Of a stretch of 64,000 nt of DNA, positions 51,861 through 63,900 are shown one piece after another (within the stretch, counting starts at the first letter, position 1; the number at the start of each line of letters is the position of its first letter). The DNA is taken from assembly GCF_902167145.1 (NCBI RefSeq), contig NC_050104.1, forward strand, positions 109,999,849 through 110,063,848, read 5' to 3'. A program made the translations under genes and the position numbers. This DNA is from Zea mays (Eukaryota > Streptophyta > Magnoliopsida > Poales > Poaceae). A model generated the notes under the pieces. That model had not been told where the DNA came from, searched no databases, and saw only the letters and a program-made list of their open reading frames with translations.

Positions 51861-54449
51861 CTGCAAAACAATGTAGGCCTTGTTCTTAGGTACCCAAATA
51901 GTCTTGGGTTCTTTCATGTTAGAAACAAGCACCTTGGGTATCCAAACACAAGTCTTTGAACTCTTGTGTTTGCCCCCAACATATTTGGCAACTACTTTGC
52001 CTGATTTGTTAGTGAGCACATAAGAAGCATCAAAAGTTTTGAATGAAATGTTATGATCATTTGATGCAGCAGGAGTTTTCTTTTTAGGCATTTTAACATG
52101 TGTAGAATGGCTAGAGCTAGAAGCTTCATTTTTATACATAAATGCATGGTGAGAAACATTATGAGGTTTTCTAGCATGAATTCTCCTAATTTTGTGCTCA
52201 GGATAATTAATAGGATATAAAATATAACCCTCAATTATCCTGAACCATGGGAGCTTTGCCCTTAACAAAGTTAGACAATTTCTTAGGGGCATTAAGCTTG
52301 ACATTGCTTCCCTGTTAGAAACCAATGCCATCCTTAATGCCAGGGCGTCTCCCACTATAGAGCATGCTTCTAGCAAATTTAAATTTTTCATTTTCAATTT
52401 CATGCTCATTAATTTTTGCAGTTAATTGAGCTATATGATCATTTTGTTGTTTAATTAAAGCAAGGTGATCATTTATAGCATCAACATTAACATCTCTACA
52501 TCTAGTACAAATAGAAACATGCTCGACAGTAGATGTAGAGGGTTTGCAAATATTTAATTCATCTATTTTAGATTTTAACATGGAATTTTCATTTCTAAGA
52601 CAGGAAATAGAATCATTGCAAACATTCAATTCTTTAATCTTAGAAACCAAACTAGCATTCTCATTTCTAAGACTGGAAATTGAATCATGACAAACATTTA
52701 ATTCTTTAACCGTAGAAGTTAAGCTAGCATTTTTATTCCTAAGGCTAGAAATAGAATCATGACAAATGCTAAGCTCCTTGGTTAAGTTTTCACATTTTTC
52801 TACTTCGTGATCATAAGCATTTTTACTTTAACATGTTTTTTATTTTCTTTAATAAGGAATTCCTCTTGGTTGTCCAAGAGTTCATCCTTCTCATGAATGA
52901 CTCCTATCAATTCATTCAATTTTTCTTTTTGTTCCATGTTGAGGTTAGCAAAAAGAGTAAGTAAATCATCTTCGTCTTCACTAGAACTACCCTCATCACT
53001 AGATGTTGTATATTTGGGGGTGGTTCTAAATTGTACCTTCTTATTTTTGTCGTCCTTCGCCATGAAACACTTGTGGCCGACGTTAGGGAAGAGAAGGCCT
53101 TTGTTGATGGCGATGTTGGTGGCGTCCTCGTCGGAGGAGGAGTCGGTGGAGCTCTCGTCGGAGTCCCATTCCCGACACACGTGGGCATCGTCGCCCTTCT
53201 TTTTGTAGTACCTATTCTTCTCCTTCTTCTTCCCCTTCTTGTTGTTGCCCCTGTCACTATCACTTGAAATTGGACATTTAGCAATAAAATGACTGGGCTT
53301 ACCACATTTGTAGCACACCCTTTTGGAGCGGGGTTTGTACTCCTTCCCCCTCCAGTGCTTGAGGATTTGACGGAAGCTCTTGATGATGAGCGCCATCTCC
53401 TCATTGTTGAGTTTGGAGGCGTCGATGGGAAGCCTACTTGATGTAGACTCCTCTTTCTTCTCTTTCGTCGCTTTGAATGCGACGGGTTGCACCTTGAGTG
53501 TTGAGGTGGCACCTTGCTCCAAGTTGACAATATGTTTGGAGTCTTTGATCATAAGTTCAAAGCTCACAAACTTGCCAATCACCTCCTCGGGAGACATTAG
53601 CTTGTATCTAGGATCTCCACGGATTAGTTGCACTTGAGTAGGATTACGAAAAACAAGAGATCTTAGAATAACCTTGACCATTTCATGGTCATCCAATTTT
53701 GTGCTCCCGAGGTTGCGCACTTGATTCACCAAGGTCTTGAGCCGGTTGTACATTGCTTGTGGCTCTTCTCCCTTGTTGAGGACGAATCGACTGAGTTCTC
53801 CCTCGATCGTTTCGCGCTTGGTGATATTGGTCACCTCGTCCCCTTTGTGCGCCGTTTTGAGGACGTCCCAAATTTGTTTGGCACTCTTCAACCCTTGTAC
53901 CTTATTATACTCCTCTCGACACAAGGAGGTGAGGAGTATAGTTGTGGCTTGGGAGTTGAAGTGCCTAATTTGGGCAACCTCGTCCGAGTCGTAGCCCTCG
54001 TCCCCCACCGTAGGTACCTGCGCTCCAAACTCAACAATATCCCAAATGCTTGCGTGGAGTGAGGTTAGGTGATGCCTCATTTTATCACTCCACATACAAT
54101 AATCTTCACCATCAAAATATGGTGGGTTGCCTAAGGGCACAAAAAGTAATGGAGCGCGCTTAGAAATACGGGGATAGCGTAGGGGCTTCTTACTATACTT
54201 CTTGCGCTCATGGCGCTTAGAAGCGACGGACAAGTCGGAGCTTGACAAAGTGGAGGGCGACGAAGAGTCGGTCTCATAGTAGACCACCTTCTTCATTTTC
54301 TTCTTCTTGTCACCCTTCCGATGTGTCTTGTTGGAGGAAGAGGATTCCTCCTTGTGCTTGTGGCCGGACTCTCTCGAAAGAGTTCTTCCCGAGCTTGCAG
54401 GCTTGTCGCCGGTCACGATCTCCCTCTTGACATGTTCTCCCGACATCAC
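51861..54449 (-). pseudogene. gag of element D
   Basis: Start ATG at 54447-54449 (MMSGEHVKREIV). The first 549 codons are open: gag domain (LGNPPYFDGEDYCMWSDKM through YNRLKTLVNQV), CCHC knuckle CYKCGKPSHFIAKC, acidic/Ser-rich part. A frameshift near 52800 leads to the coiled-coil repeats (SISSLRNENASL units, at least three), CTRCRD, and then a further stop and shift near 52315. The final part reads straight into pol through [11 protein letters not shown] with no gag stop, unlike elements A, B and E. Confidence 0.88.
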
Positions 54450-54480
54450 TTCGAGTTGTTAGACTCTAATGAAGCACCAA

Positions 54481-54492
54481 GCTTTGATACCA
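54481..54492 (-). other. primer-binding site of element D
   Basis: TGGTATCAAAGC on the - strand, two bases from the LTR. One mismatch to the initiator tRNA-Met 12-mer found in element B. Confidence 0.85.
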
Positions 54493-54494
54493 GT

Positions 54495-55121
54495 TGAAAG
54501 TCGCCTAGAGGGGAGGTGAATAGGCGGAATTTGAAATTTATAAACTTAAGCACACACTACAAGCTGAGGTTTGCGTTAGCACTTAAATAAAGTCCCGGAG
54601 AGAGGGGAAAACAAAACAAATGGAAAACAAGCGAATGGAACACGGTGATTTGTTTTACCGAGGTTCGGTTCTAAAGAACCTAATCCCCGTTGAGGTGGTC
54701 ACAAAGACCGGGTCTCTTTCAACCCTTTCCCTCTTTCAAACGGTCACTTAGACCAAGTGAGCTTTCTCCTTAATCAAACAGGTCACTTAGATCCCGCAAG
54801 GACCACCACACACTTGGTGTCTCTTGCTTTCATTACAAGTCTCTTGGGAACAAGAATGAGGAAGGAAGAAAGCGATCCAAGCAACAAGAGCACAAAGAAC
54901 ACGAACAAACACTCTCTCAAGTCACTAGGTGGTCGGAATGATTTTGGGGACTTGAAGAGGCTTTGACCTTTTTATTTGTGTCTAGAAGTGAATGCACTAG
55001 CTCTTGTATTGAATGAAAACTTTAGAAGACTTGGATACTTGGAGTTGTGGTGGTTGGGGGTATTTATAGCCCTCAACCACCAACAAACCGTTGGGGAAGG
55101 CTGCTGTCGATGGGCGCACCG
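54495..55121 (-). repeat. 5' LTR of element D, first 627 bases (truncated by element E)
   Basis: Collinear with 46524-47150. Stops at GCGCACCG where the next LTR begins. TATA box at 55061-55068. The dyad region falls at the break, so this LTR is split inside its promoter. Confidence 0.9.
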
Positions 55122-55688
55122 TGAAAGTCGCCTAGAGGGGGGTGAATAGGTAAATCTGAAATTTATAAAGTTTAAGCACAACTACAAGCTGGGGTTAGCG
55201 TTAGAAATATAATCGAGTCCGAAAGAGAGGGCGAGAACAAATCACAAGCGAGTAAGAGCGAATGACACAGTGATTTGTTTTACCGAGGTTTGGTTCTTGC
55301 AAACCTACTCCCCGTTGAGGTGGTCACAAAGACCGGGTCTCTTTCAACCCTTTCCCTCTCTCAAACAGTCACCTAGACCGAGTGAGATTTTCTCTTCAAT
55401 CAAATGGGACACTTAGTCCACTACAAGGACCACCACAACTTGGTGTCTCTTGCTTTGATTACAAGTGAGTTGAGAACAAGAATGGAGGAAGAAAAAAAGT
55501 GATCCAAGCGCAAGAGCTCAAAAGAACACAACAAAACTCTATCTTCTAGTCATTATTGCTTTGAGTGGAATTGGGACTTGGAGAGATTTTGATTCACTCT
55601 AATTGCGTCTTGTATTGAATGCACTAGCTCTTGTATTGAGTGTGTTGGCTGAAAACTTGGATGCCTTGAAGTGTTGGTGGTTGGGGGG

Positions 55689-55696
55689 TATTTATA
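55689..55696 (-). promoter_or_regulatory. TATA box, element E LTR
   Basis: TATAAATA on the - strand in GGGGCTATAAATACCCC. Confidence 0.65.
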
Positions 55697-55744
55697 GCCC
55701 CAACCACCAAAGTGGCTGTTGGGGAAGGCTGCTATCGAAGGGTG

Positions 55745-56100
55745 CACCGGACAGTCCGGTGCGCCAGCCATGTCACCCAACTGTTGGGGTTCGACCGTTG
55801 GAGCTTCTGACAACTGGGCCACCGGACAGTCCGGTGGTGCACCGGACAGTCCCTGTTCACTGTCCGGTGCGCCTTCTGGCGCTGCTCTGACTTCTGCGCG
55901 AACTGTCCGCAAACTGTAGCTCACTGTTCACCTTTTGCAGACGACCGTTGGCGCTGTTAGCCGTTGCTCCGCATGGCACACCGGACAGTCTGGTGAATTA
56001 TAGCGGAGTGGCTTCCCAAATTCCCGAAGGTGGCAAGTTCAGAGTTGATCTTCCTGGTGCACCGGACACTGTCCGGTGGCACACCGAACAGTCTGGTGCG
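55745..56100 (-). promoter_or_regulatory. CACCGGAC dyad array, element E LTR
   Basis: Dyads at 55745, 55820-55870 and 56058-56098 with spacers of 1 or 3, plus GACCGTTGGAGC boxes (reverse TCCAACGGTC), 49 bases and more upstream of the TATA box. Confidence 0.65.
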
Positions 56101-56296
56101 CCAGACCAGGGCTGCCTTCGGTTGTCTTTTGCTCTTTTTATTTGAACCCTTTCTTGGACTTTTTATTGGTTTGTGTTGTACCTTTTGCACCTTTAAAACT
56201 TATAATCTAGAGCAAACTAGTTAGTCCAATAATTTGTGTTGGGCAATTCAACCACCAAAATTATTTAGGAAAAGGTGTGAGCCTATTTCCCTTTCA

Positions 56297-57114
56297 ATCT
56301 CCCCCTTTTTGGTGATTGATGCCAACACAAACCAAAGCAAATATATAAGTGCAGAATTGAACTAGTTTGCATAAGGTAAGTGCAAAGGTTGCTTGGATTT
56401 AAACCAATATACATTTCATAAGATATGCATGGATGCTTTCTTCATTTTAACATTTTGGACCACGCTTGCACCACATGTTTTGTTTTTGCAAATATTTTTG
56501 GAAATTCTTTTCAAAGACTTTTTGCAAATAGTCAAAGGTATACGAATAAGATTGAAAGAAGCATTTTGAAGATTTGCAATTTTCTCCCCCTGTTTCAAAT
56601 GCTTTTCCTTTGACTAAACAAAACTCCCCCTCAATGAAATTCTCCTTTTAGTGTTCAAGAGGGTTTTAGATACTAATTTTGAAAGGGGTCATACCAATTT
56701 GAAATTATATAAAAAATAAGATACCAATTGAAAAACTTCTTTAATACAAATTGAAAGACTACATTTTTGAAATTGGTGGTGGTGCTGTCCTTTTGCTTTG
56801 GGCTAATACTTTCTCCCCCTTTGGCATGAATCGCCAAAAATGGATACTTGTGAGTGAAATATAAGCCCTTTCCTTTTGCTCCCCCTTTGGCAAACAATAT
56901 ATGAGTGAAGGATTATACCAAAGTGAAGAATGGTGCGGAGTGACGGCGAAGTATGAATAATTCGATGGAGTGGAGTGGAAGCCTTGTCTTCGCTGAAGAC
57001 TCCATTTCCGTTTCAATTTATGACTTAGCATGAAATACACTTAAAAACACATTAGTCATAGCGAGTGAAAGAGATATGATCAAAGGTATATAAATGAGCT
57101 ATGTGTGCAAGGAA
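56297..57114 (-). other. 3' untranslated region of element E with multiple polypurine tracts
   Basis: Tracts at 56297-56311, about 56582, 56624, 56812 and 56879, the last four matching the extra tracts of element D. No gene. Confidence 0.75.
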
Positions 57115-60100
57115 TCAATCAAAGTTCCTAGAATCAAGAATGTTTAGCTCATGCCTAAGTTTGGTAAATGTTTTCTCATCTAATGGCTTGGTAAAGATAT
57201 CCGCTAATTGTTCTTTGGTGCTAACATATGCAATCTCGATATCCCCCCTTTGTTGCTGATCCCTCAAAAAGTGATACCGAATGGCTATGTGCTTAGTGCG
57301 GCTGTGCTCAACGGGATTATCCGCCATGAGGATTGCACTCTCATTATCACATAAGAGAGGAACTTTGGTTAATTTGTAACCATAGTCCCTAAGGGTTTGC
57401 CTCATCCAAAGAAATTGCGCGTAACAATGGCCTGCGGCAATGTACTCGGCTTCGGCGGTAGAAAGAGCTACAAAATTTTGTTTCTTTGAAGCCCAAGACA
57501 CCAGGGATCTTCCCAAAAACTGACAAGTCCCTGATGTGCTCTTTCTATCAATTTTACACCCTGCCCAATCAGCATCTGAATATCCTATTAAATCAAAAGT
57601 GGATCCCTTGGGGGTACCAAAGGCCAAACTTAGGAGTATGAACTAAATATCTCAAGATTCGTTTCATGGCCCTAAGGTGAACTTCCTTAGGATCGGCTTG
57701 GAATCTTGCACACATGCATACGGAAAGCATAATATCCAGTCGAGATGCACATAAATAGAGTAAAGATCCTATCATCGACCGGTATTCCTTTTGATCTACG
57801 GATTTACCTCCCGTGTCGAGGTCGAGATGCCCATTAGTTCCCATGGGTGTCTTGATGGGCTTGGCATCCTACATCCCAAACTTAGCGAGTATGTCTTGAA
57901 TGTACTTCGTTTGGCTGATGAAGGTGCCCTCTTGGAGTTGCTTGACTTGAAATCCTAAGAAATACTTCAACTCCCCCATCATAGACATCTCGAACTTTTG
58001 AACCATTATCCTACTAAACTCTTCACAAGTAGATTTGTTAGTAGACCCAGATATGATATCAACAACATAAATTTGGCATACAAACAAATCATTTGCAATA
58101 GTTTTAGTAAAGAGAGTAGGATCGGCTGTTCTGACTTTGAAGCCATTAGCGATAAGAAAATCTCTTAGGCATTCATACCATGCTCTTGGGACTTGCTTGA
58201 GCCCATAAAGCGCCTTAGAGAGTTTATATACATGGTTAGGGTACTCACTGTCTTCAAAGCCAGGAGGTTGCTCAACATAGACCTCTTCCTTGATTGGTCC
58301 ATTGAGGAAGGCACTTTTCGCGTCCATTTGGTAAAGCTTAAAGCCATGGTAAGTAGCATAGGCAAGTAATATACGAATTGACTCAAGCCTAGCTACGGGT
58401 GCATAGGTTTCACCGAAATCCAAACCTTCGACTTGTGAATATCCCTTGGCCACAAGTCGGGTTTTGTTCCTTGTCACCACACCATGCTCATCTTGCTTGT
58501 TGCGGACGACCCACTTGGTTCCTACAACATTTGATTAGGACGTGGAACAAGATGCCATACCTCATTCCTCGTGAAGTTGTTGAGTTCCTCTTGCATCGCC
58601 AACACCCAATCTAAATCCCTTAATGCGTCTTCAACCCTGTATGGCTTAATAGAAGACACAAAGGAGTAATGTTCACAAAAATGAGCGACACGAGATCGAG
58701 TGGTTACCCCCTTATGAATATCGTCGAGGATGGAGTTCACGGGGTGATCTCGTTGTATCACTTGGTGGACTCTTGGGTGTGGCGATCTTGGTCCCTCATC
58801 ATCTTCCTTGTCTTGATCATTAGCATCTCCCCCTTGATCATTGTCCTCCTCTTGAGGTGGCTCCTCTTGATCTTCATTTTCATCATCTTGAGCTTGATCC
58901 TCATCTTGAGTTGGTGGAGATGCTTGCATGGAGGAAGATGGTTGATCTTGTGCTTGTGGAGGCTCTTCGAATTCCTTAGGACACACATCCCCAATGGACA
59001 TTTTCCTTAGCGCGACGCATGGAGCCTCTTCATCATCTAGCTCATCAAGATCAACTTGCTCTACTTGAGAGCCGTTAGTCTCATGAAACACAATGTCACA
59101 AGAAACTTCAACTAGTCCAGTGGACTTGTTAAAGACTCTATATGCCCTTGTGTTTGAATCATAACCAAGTAAAAAGCCTTCTACAGCCTTAGGAGCAAAT
59201 TTAGATTTTCTACCTCTTTTAGCAAGAATAAAGCATTTGCTACCAAAGACTCTAAAATATGAAACATTGGGCTTTTTACCAGTGAGGAGTTCATACAATG
59301 TCTTCTTGAGGATTTGGTGAAGGTAGAGACGGTTGATGGCGTAGCAAGCAGTGTTGACTGCTTCCGCCCAAAACCGGTCCGAAGTTTTGTACTCATCAAG
59401 CATGGTCCTCGCCATATCAAGTAGAGTTCTATTCTTCCTCTCCACTACACCATTTTGTTGTGGTGTGTAGGGAGAAGAGAACTCATGCTTGATGCCCTCA
59501 TCCTCAAGGAAGCCTTCTATTTGTGAATTCTTGAACTCCGTCCCGTTGTCGCTTCTTATCTTTTTGATCCTCAATCCGAACTCATTTTGAGCCTGTCTCA
59601 AGAATCCCTTCAATGTCTCCTAGGTTTGTGATTTTTCCTGCAAAAAGAACGCCCAAGTGAAGCGAGAATAAGCATCCATAATAACTAGACAGTACTTACT
59701 CCCGCCGATGCTTATGTAAGCTATCGGGCCGAATAGGTCCATGTGGAGTAGCTCAAGCGGCCTATCAGTCGTCATGATGTTCTTGTGTGGATGATGAACA
59801 CCAACTTGCTTCCCTGCTTGACATGCGCTACAAATCCTGTCTTTCTCAAAATGAACATTTGTTAGTCCCCAAATGTGCTCTCCCTTTAGAAGCTTATGAA
59901 GATTCTTCATCCCAACGTGGGCTAGTTGGCGATGCCAGAGCCAACCCATGTTAGTCTTAGCAATTAAGCAAGTGTCGAGTTTAGCACTATTAAAATCAAC
60001 TAAGTATAGCTGACCCTCTAACACTCCCTTAAATGCTACTGAATCATCACTTCTTCTAAAGACAGTAACACCTATATCCGTAAAAAGACAATTGTAGCCC

Positions 60101-60304
60101 ATTTTACATAATTGAGAAACTGAAAGCAAGTTATAGTCTAAAGAATCTACAAGAAAAACTGAAACCTTGATTTCCATCCGCGAATGTGATAGCTCTTTGG
60201 GGATCATGGTTTTTCTCATAGGAGGAGAACATCTTTTTCTCCCCTGTCATGTGGTTTGTGCACCCGCTATCAATGATCCAACTTGAGCCCCCGGATGCAT
60301 AAAC
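57115..60304 (-). pseudogene. pol of element E
   Basis: All domains are present: integrase ([27 protein letters not shown]), RT (in which the usual YVDD reads YVVDIISGS, changing the first catalytic Asp) and RNase H ([20 protein letters not shown]). A net 50-base deletion near 60160 removes the end of the protease region. Frameshifts near 58510 and 57600, a stop near 57870 (Lys in relatives) and a TAG near 59617 (Gln in relatives) also break it. The Asp loss alone should abolish RT activity. Confidence 0.88.
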
Positions 60305-60317
60305 CTACAAAACAATT

Positions 60318-61856
60318 TTAGTCCTTGTTCTTAGGTACCCAAACGGTCTTGGGTCCTTTGACATTAGAAACAAGCACCTTGGGTACCCAAACACAAGTCT
60401 TTGACCCCTTGTGTTTGCCCCCAACATATTTGGCAACTACTTTGCCTGATTTGTTAGTTAAAACATATGATGCATCAAAAGTCTTAAATGAAACATTGGG
60501 TTCATTTGATGCAATAGGAGATTTCCTTTTAGGCAATTTAACATGAGTGGATTTCCTAGAGCTAGATGCCTCACTCTTATACATAAAAGCATGATGAGAA
60601 CCAGAGTGAGACTTCCTAGAATGAATTCTCCTAATTTTGTGTTCGGGATAACCAGCAGGATATAAAATATAGCCCTCGTTATCCTGAACCATGGGAGCTT
60701 TGATCTTAACAAAGTTAGACAATCTTTTAGGGGCATTAAGCTTGACATTGTCTCCCTTTTGGAAGCCAATGCCATCCTTAATGCTAGGGCGTCTCCCACT
60801 ATAGAGCATGCTTCTAGCAAATTTAAATTTTTCATTTTCTAAGTCATGCTCATTAATCTTAGCACTAAGTTGAGCTATGTGATCATTTTGTTGTTTAATT
60901 AAAGCTAGGTGATCATGAATAGCATCAACATTAATATCTCTACATCTAGTACAAATAGTAACATGCTCAATGGTAGATGTAGAGGTTTTGCAAACATTTA
61001 ATTCATCAATCTTAGCATGTAACAAAACATTTTCATTTCTAAGATTGGAAATAACATCATTGCAAACATTTAAATCTTTAGCTTTAGCAATTAATTTTTT
61101 ATTCTCAATTTTAAGGCTAGAGAGAGATGCAATCAATTTGTCAATCTTAGTAATCAAACTAGCATTATCATGTCTAAGACTAACAATTAAATCATCACAA
61201 ACATCTAACCTGTCAACCTTAGCAATTAATTTGGCATTTTCATTTCTAAGGTTTGAGATAACATCATGGCAAGTGCTTAGCTCACTAGTCAATTTTCACA
61301 CTTTTCTACTTCCTGAGCATAAGCATTTTTAACCTTAACATGCTTCTTATTTTCTTTAATTAGGAAGTCCTCTTGGCTATCCAAGAGTTCATCCTTCTCA
61401 TGAATAGCTCCTATTAATTCATTTAATTTTTCTTTTTGTTACATGTTTAGGTTGGCAAATAGGGCAAGTAAGTTATCCTCATCATCACTAGAGTTATCCT
61501 CATCACTAGATGTTGCATATTTAGTGGAGGCTCTAGATTTTACCTTCTTTTTGCTGTCCTTTGCCATGAGGCACTTGTGGCCGACGTTGGGGAAGAGGAC
61601 ACCCCTGTTGATGGCGATGTTTGCGGCGTCCTCGTCGGAGGAGGAGTCGGTGAAGCTCTCGTCGGAATCCCACTCCCAGCAAACATGAGCATCGCCGCCC
61701 TTCTTCTTGTAATACTTCTTCTTCTCCTTCCTTCTTCCCTTCTTGTCGTCGCCCTGTCACTATCACTAGAAATAGGACATTTTGCTATAAAGTGACCGGG
61801 CTTACCACACTTGTAGCAAACCTTTTTGGAACGGGGCTTGTAATCTCTCCCCTTCT
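60318..61856 (-). pseudogene. gag of element E, C-terminal part
   Basis: From the break at 61856: CCHC knuckle CYKCGKPGHFIAKC (about 61790), acidic part in another frame (1-base indel near 61755), then the coiled-coil region with at least four near-repeat units (SNLRNENAKL, SLRHDNASL, SSLKIENKKL, SNLRNENVLL), CTRCRD, and the tail ending WVPKNKD with TAA. A stop near 61441 and a shift near 61290 also interrupt it. Confidence 0.85.
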
Positions 61857-62423
61857 TGAGAGAACCTAGAGGGGGGTGAATAGGTGATCCTGTAAAATTC
61901 AACAACTAATAGCCACAAAACTTGGTTAAGTGTTAGTATGGCTAAGTAGTGAGCTCTTGCGAACACAAGTATCACAGAAAAACAATCACAAAAGACACGC
62001 GAGTTTATCCCGTGGTTCGGCAAGTATAACACTCGCCTACCTCCACGTTGTGGCGTCCCAATGGACGAGGGTTGCACTCAACCCCTTTCAAGTGATCCAA
62101 TGATCAACTTGAATACCACGGCTTTTCTTTGCTTATCACTTTTCCCGTTCATGAGGAATCTCCTCAAGTTGGAGTCTCTCGCTCTTACAATAAAGATCAC
62201 AGTGAAAGCACAAGAGTAAGGATGGGAAGCAACACACACAAATCCACAGCAATACACATGCACACAAGCCAAGACTTGAGCTCAAAATGAAGCACAACTA
62301 GTTCACTACAAGAATGGAGCTCAAATCACTAACACGGTCGATCAAGTGCGCGGAGACGGAGTGTGGAAGACTTAGAATGCTCAAAATATGCTTCGGTGAC
62401 TCCTCCATGTGCATAGGGGTCCC

Positions 62424-62430
62424 TTTTATA
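62424..62430 (-). promoter_or_regulatory. TATA box, element F LTR
   Basis: TATAAAA on the - strand, same place as in element B. Confidence 0.65.
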
Positions 62431-62498
62431 GCCCCAAGGCAGCTAGGAGCCGTTGGAGGCATTCTTGGAAGGCAAATCTTGCCTTCTGTCGGGTGGCG

Positions 62499-62882
62499 CA
62501 CCGGACACCCCGGTGTGCCACCGGACAATCAATGTTCATGTCCGGTATGCGATTTCCTTCCATTCCTGGCGCAGCCGACCGTTGTGACTTCGGGCTGGTT
62601 GGCGCACCGGATAGTCCAGTGCCCCCAGCCGACCGTTGGAGCGGGCCACGCGTCGCCCGCGGATTTGGCGGCCGACCGTTGCGTTGGCGGTCGTTGGCTC
62701 ACCGGACAGTCCGGTGCACCACCGAACAGTCCGGTGAATTATAGTCGTACACCGCCGAAGTTTTCCCGAGAGCGGCCAGTTCGCCGGAAGCCAGTCTGGC
62801 ACACCGGACACTGTCCGGTGCACCACCGGACAGTTCGGTGCACCACCGGACAGTTCGGTGCACCACCGGACAGTCCGGTGCA
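62499..62882 (-). promoter_or_regulatory. CACCGGAC dyad array, element F LTR, locally amplified
   Basis: Dyads with spacers 1 and 3. At 62821-62880 three head-to-tail 20-bp units, each CACCACCGGACAGTYCGGTG, extend the array. GACCGTTGGAGCG and GACCGTTGCG boxes lie between dyads. Confidence 0.7.
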
Positions 62883-63122
62883 CCCAGACCGAGCAGCAGT
62901 TGGTTGTACACAGCCAACTCTTTTCCAATCCTTTTTCTTCTGTTTCTATCACTTAGATACAATACATTAGTACCCAAATCAATGTACTAAGTCTTAGAAA
63001 CATACCTTCTTGTTGATTTGCACTTCATTCATCATTTGGCATATAATAACCCACTTAATATGTGTTGGACACTTAATCACCAAAATATACTAGAAATGGC
63101 CCAAGGGCACATTTCCCTTTCA

Positions 63123-63900
63123 ATCTCCCCCTTTTTGGTGATTTATGCCAACACATCAAAAAGCAACAAATAGAAGTGCAACATCAATGCAATTGAGAAC
63201 AAAAAATAGTCTTTGACAAGATTTGACATATTTGGATCGTTCTTTGCCACCACTTGGTTTGTTATTGCAAATCAAATTCATTTTCCTATCTCTAAGTCAA
63301 ACACACTTGTTTGGGCACAAAGAGAGATAATCCAAGAGTAAAAATGATTAAGAGCAAAAAACTCCCCCTTTTCCCATAATCAAACATTCTCCCCACAAGA
63401 GACCAAATTTTGATAGTAAGAGTATTTTGACAAATCAAAAGTTCTACTCTGATCTTTTTAAACTTTTCACAAGTGGTAGCTGATCCATTTGCTTTGGCCT
63501 TATTTTCTCCCCCTTTGGCATGAAGCACCAAAACGGGATCATTCTTGGCCCTTTAACCCTATTGCCTCACCAAAATTGTCAATTAAGAGCAAAAAGGCAA
63601 TAAGAGCATAGATATGAACTTGGAGTTAATACCGGATTGCAGTGGAAGTCTTTGCATGGTCCAAGTTCACTTTTCCCTTTCAATTCACCTTTGAGACTAC
63701 ATCAAGTAAACTCTAGAACAAATGTTAGTCTCAAAGGGTCAAGTTGTAGCACTTCTCCCCCTAAATATGTGCATCATTCACACATGGACTTGTGAGGTCC
63801 GAGGATCCCTTGCACAACTTGAGCACCAGAAGTAAACAACAAATCTCATAAATGCATAAGCTAACTTGATCAAAGGCATAAAACACATGTATGCTATAGA
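63123..63900 (-). other. 3' untranslated region of element F with multiple polypurine tracts
   Basis: Tracts at 63123-63137, about 63363, 63390, 63508 and 63756, in the same order as in element B. No gene. Confidence 0.75.

Larger units (their letters stand above)
46524..55121 (-). mobile_element. Element D: Ji-like Copia element, right LTR broken by element E
   Basis: Left LTR 46524-47720, pol, gag, primer site and the first 627 bases of the right LTR (54495-55121) are present; the rest of that LTR lies beyond the nested elements, outside the window. The LTR parts differ at about 7% of the first 200 positions by eye, so this is an old insertion. Several frameshifts and stops disable it. Left flank before the LTR is TGAAC. 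Confidence 0.88.
55122..56296 (-). repeat. 3' LTR of element E, 1175 bp
   Basis: TGAAAGTCGCC...TTTCCCTTTCA on the + strand. TATA box at 55689-55696. Confidence 0.92.
55122..61856 (-). mobile_element. Element E: Ji-like Copia element nested in the LTR of D, right side lost
   Basis: 3' LTR, pol and the C-terminal part of gag are present; gag is cut at 61856 by element F. The likely TSD at the left is CACCG (55117-55121); its partner is outside the window. Sequence is very close to element A, including the gag repeats and the TAG before pol, so A and E belong to one sub-family. Confidence 0.88.
61857..63122 (-). repeat. 3' LTR of element F, 1266 bp
   Basis: TGAGAGAACC...CATTTCCCTTTCA on the + strand. 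TATA box at 62424-62430, dyad array upstream of it in the transcription sense. Confidence 0.9.
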
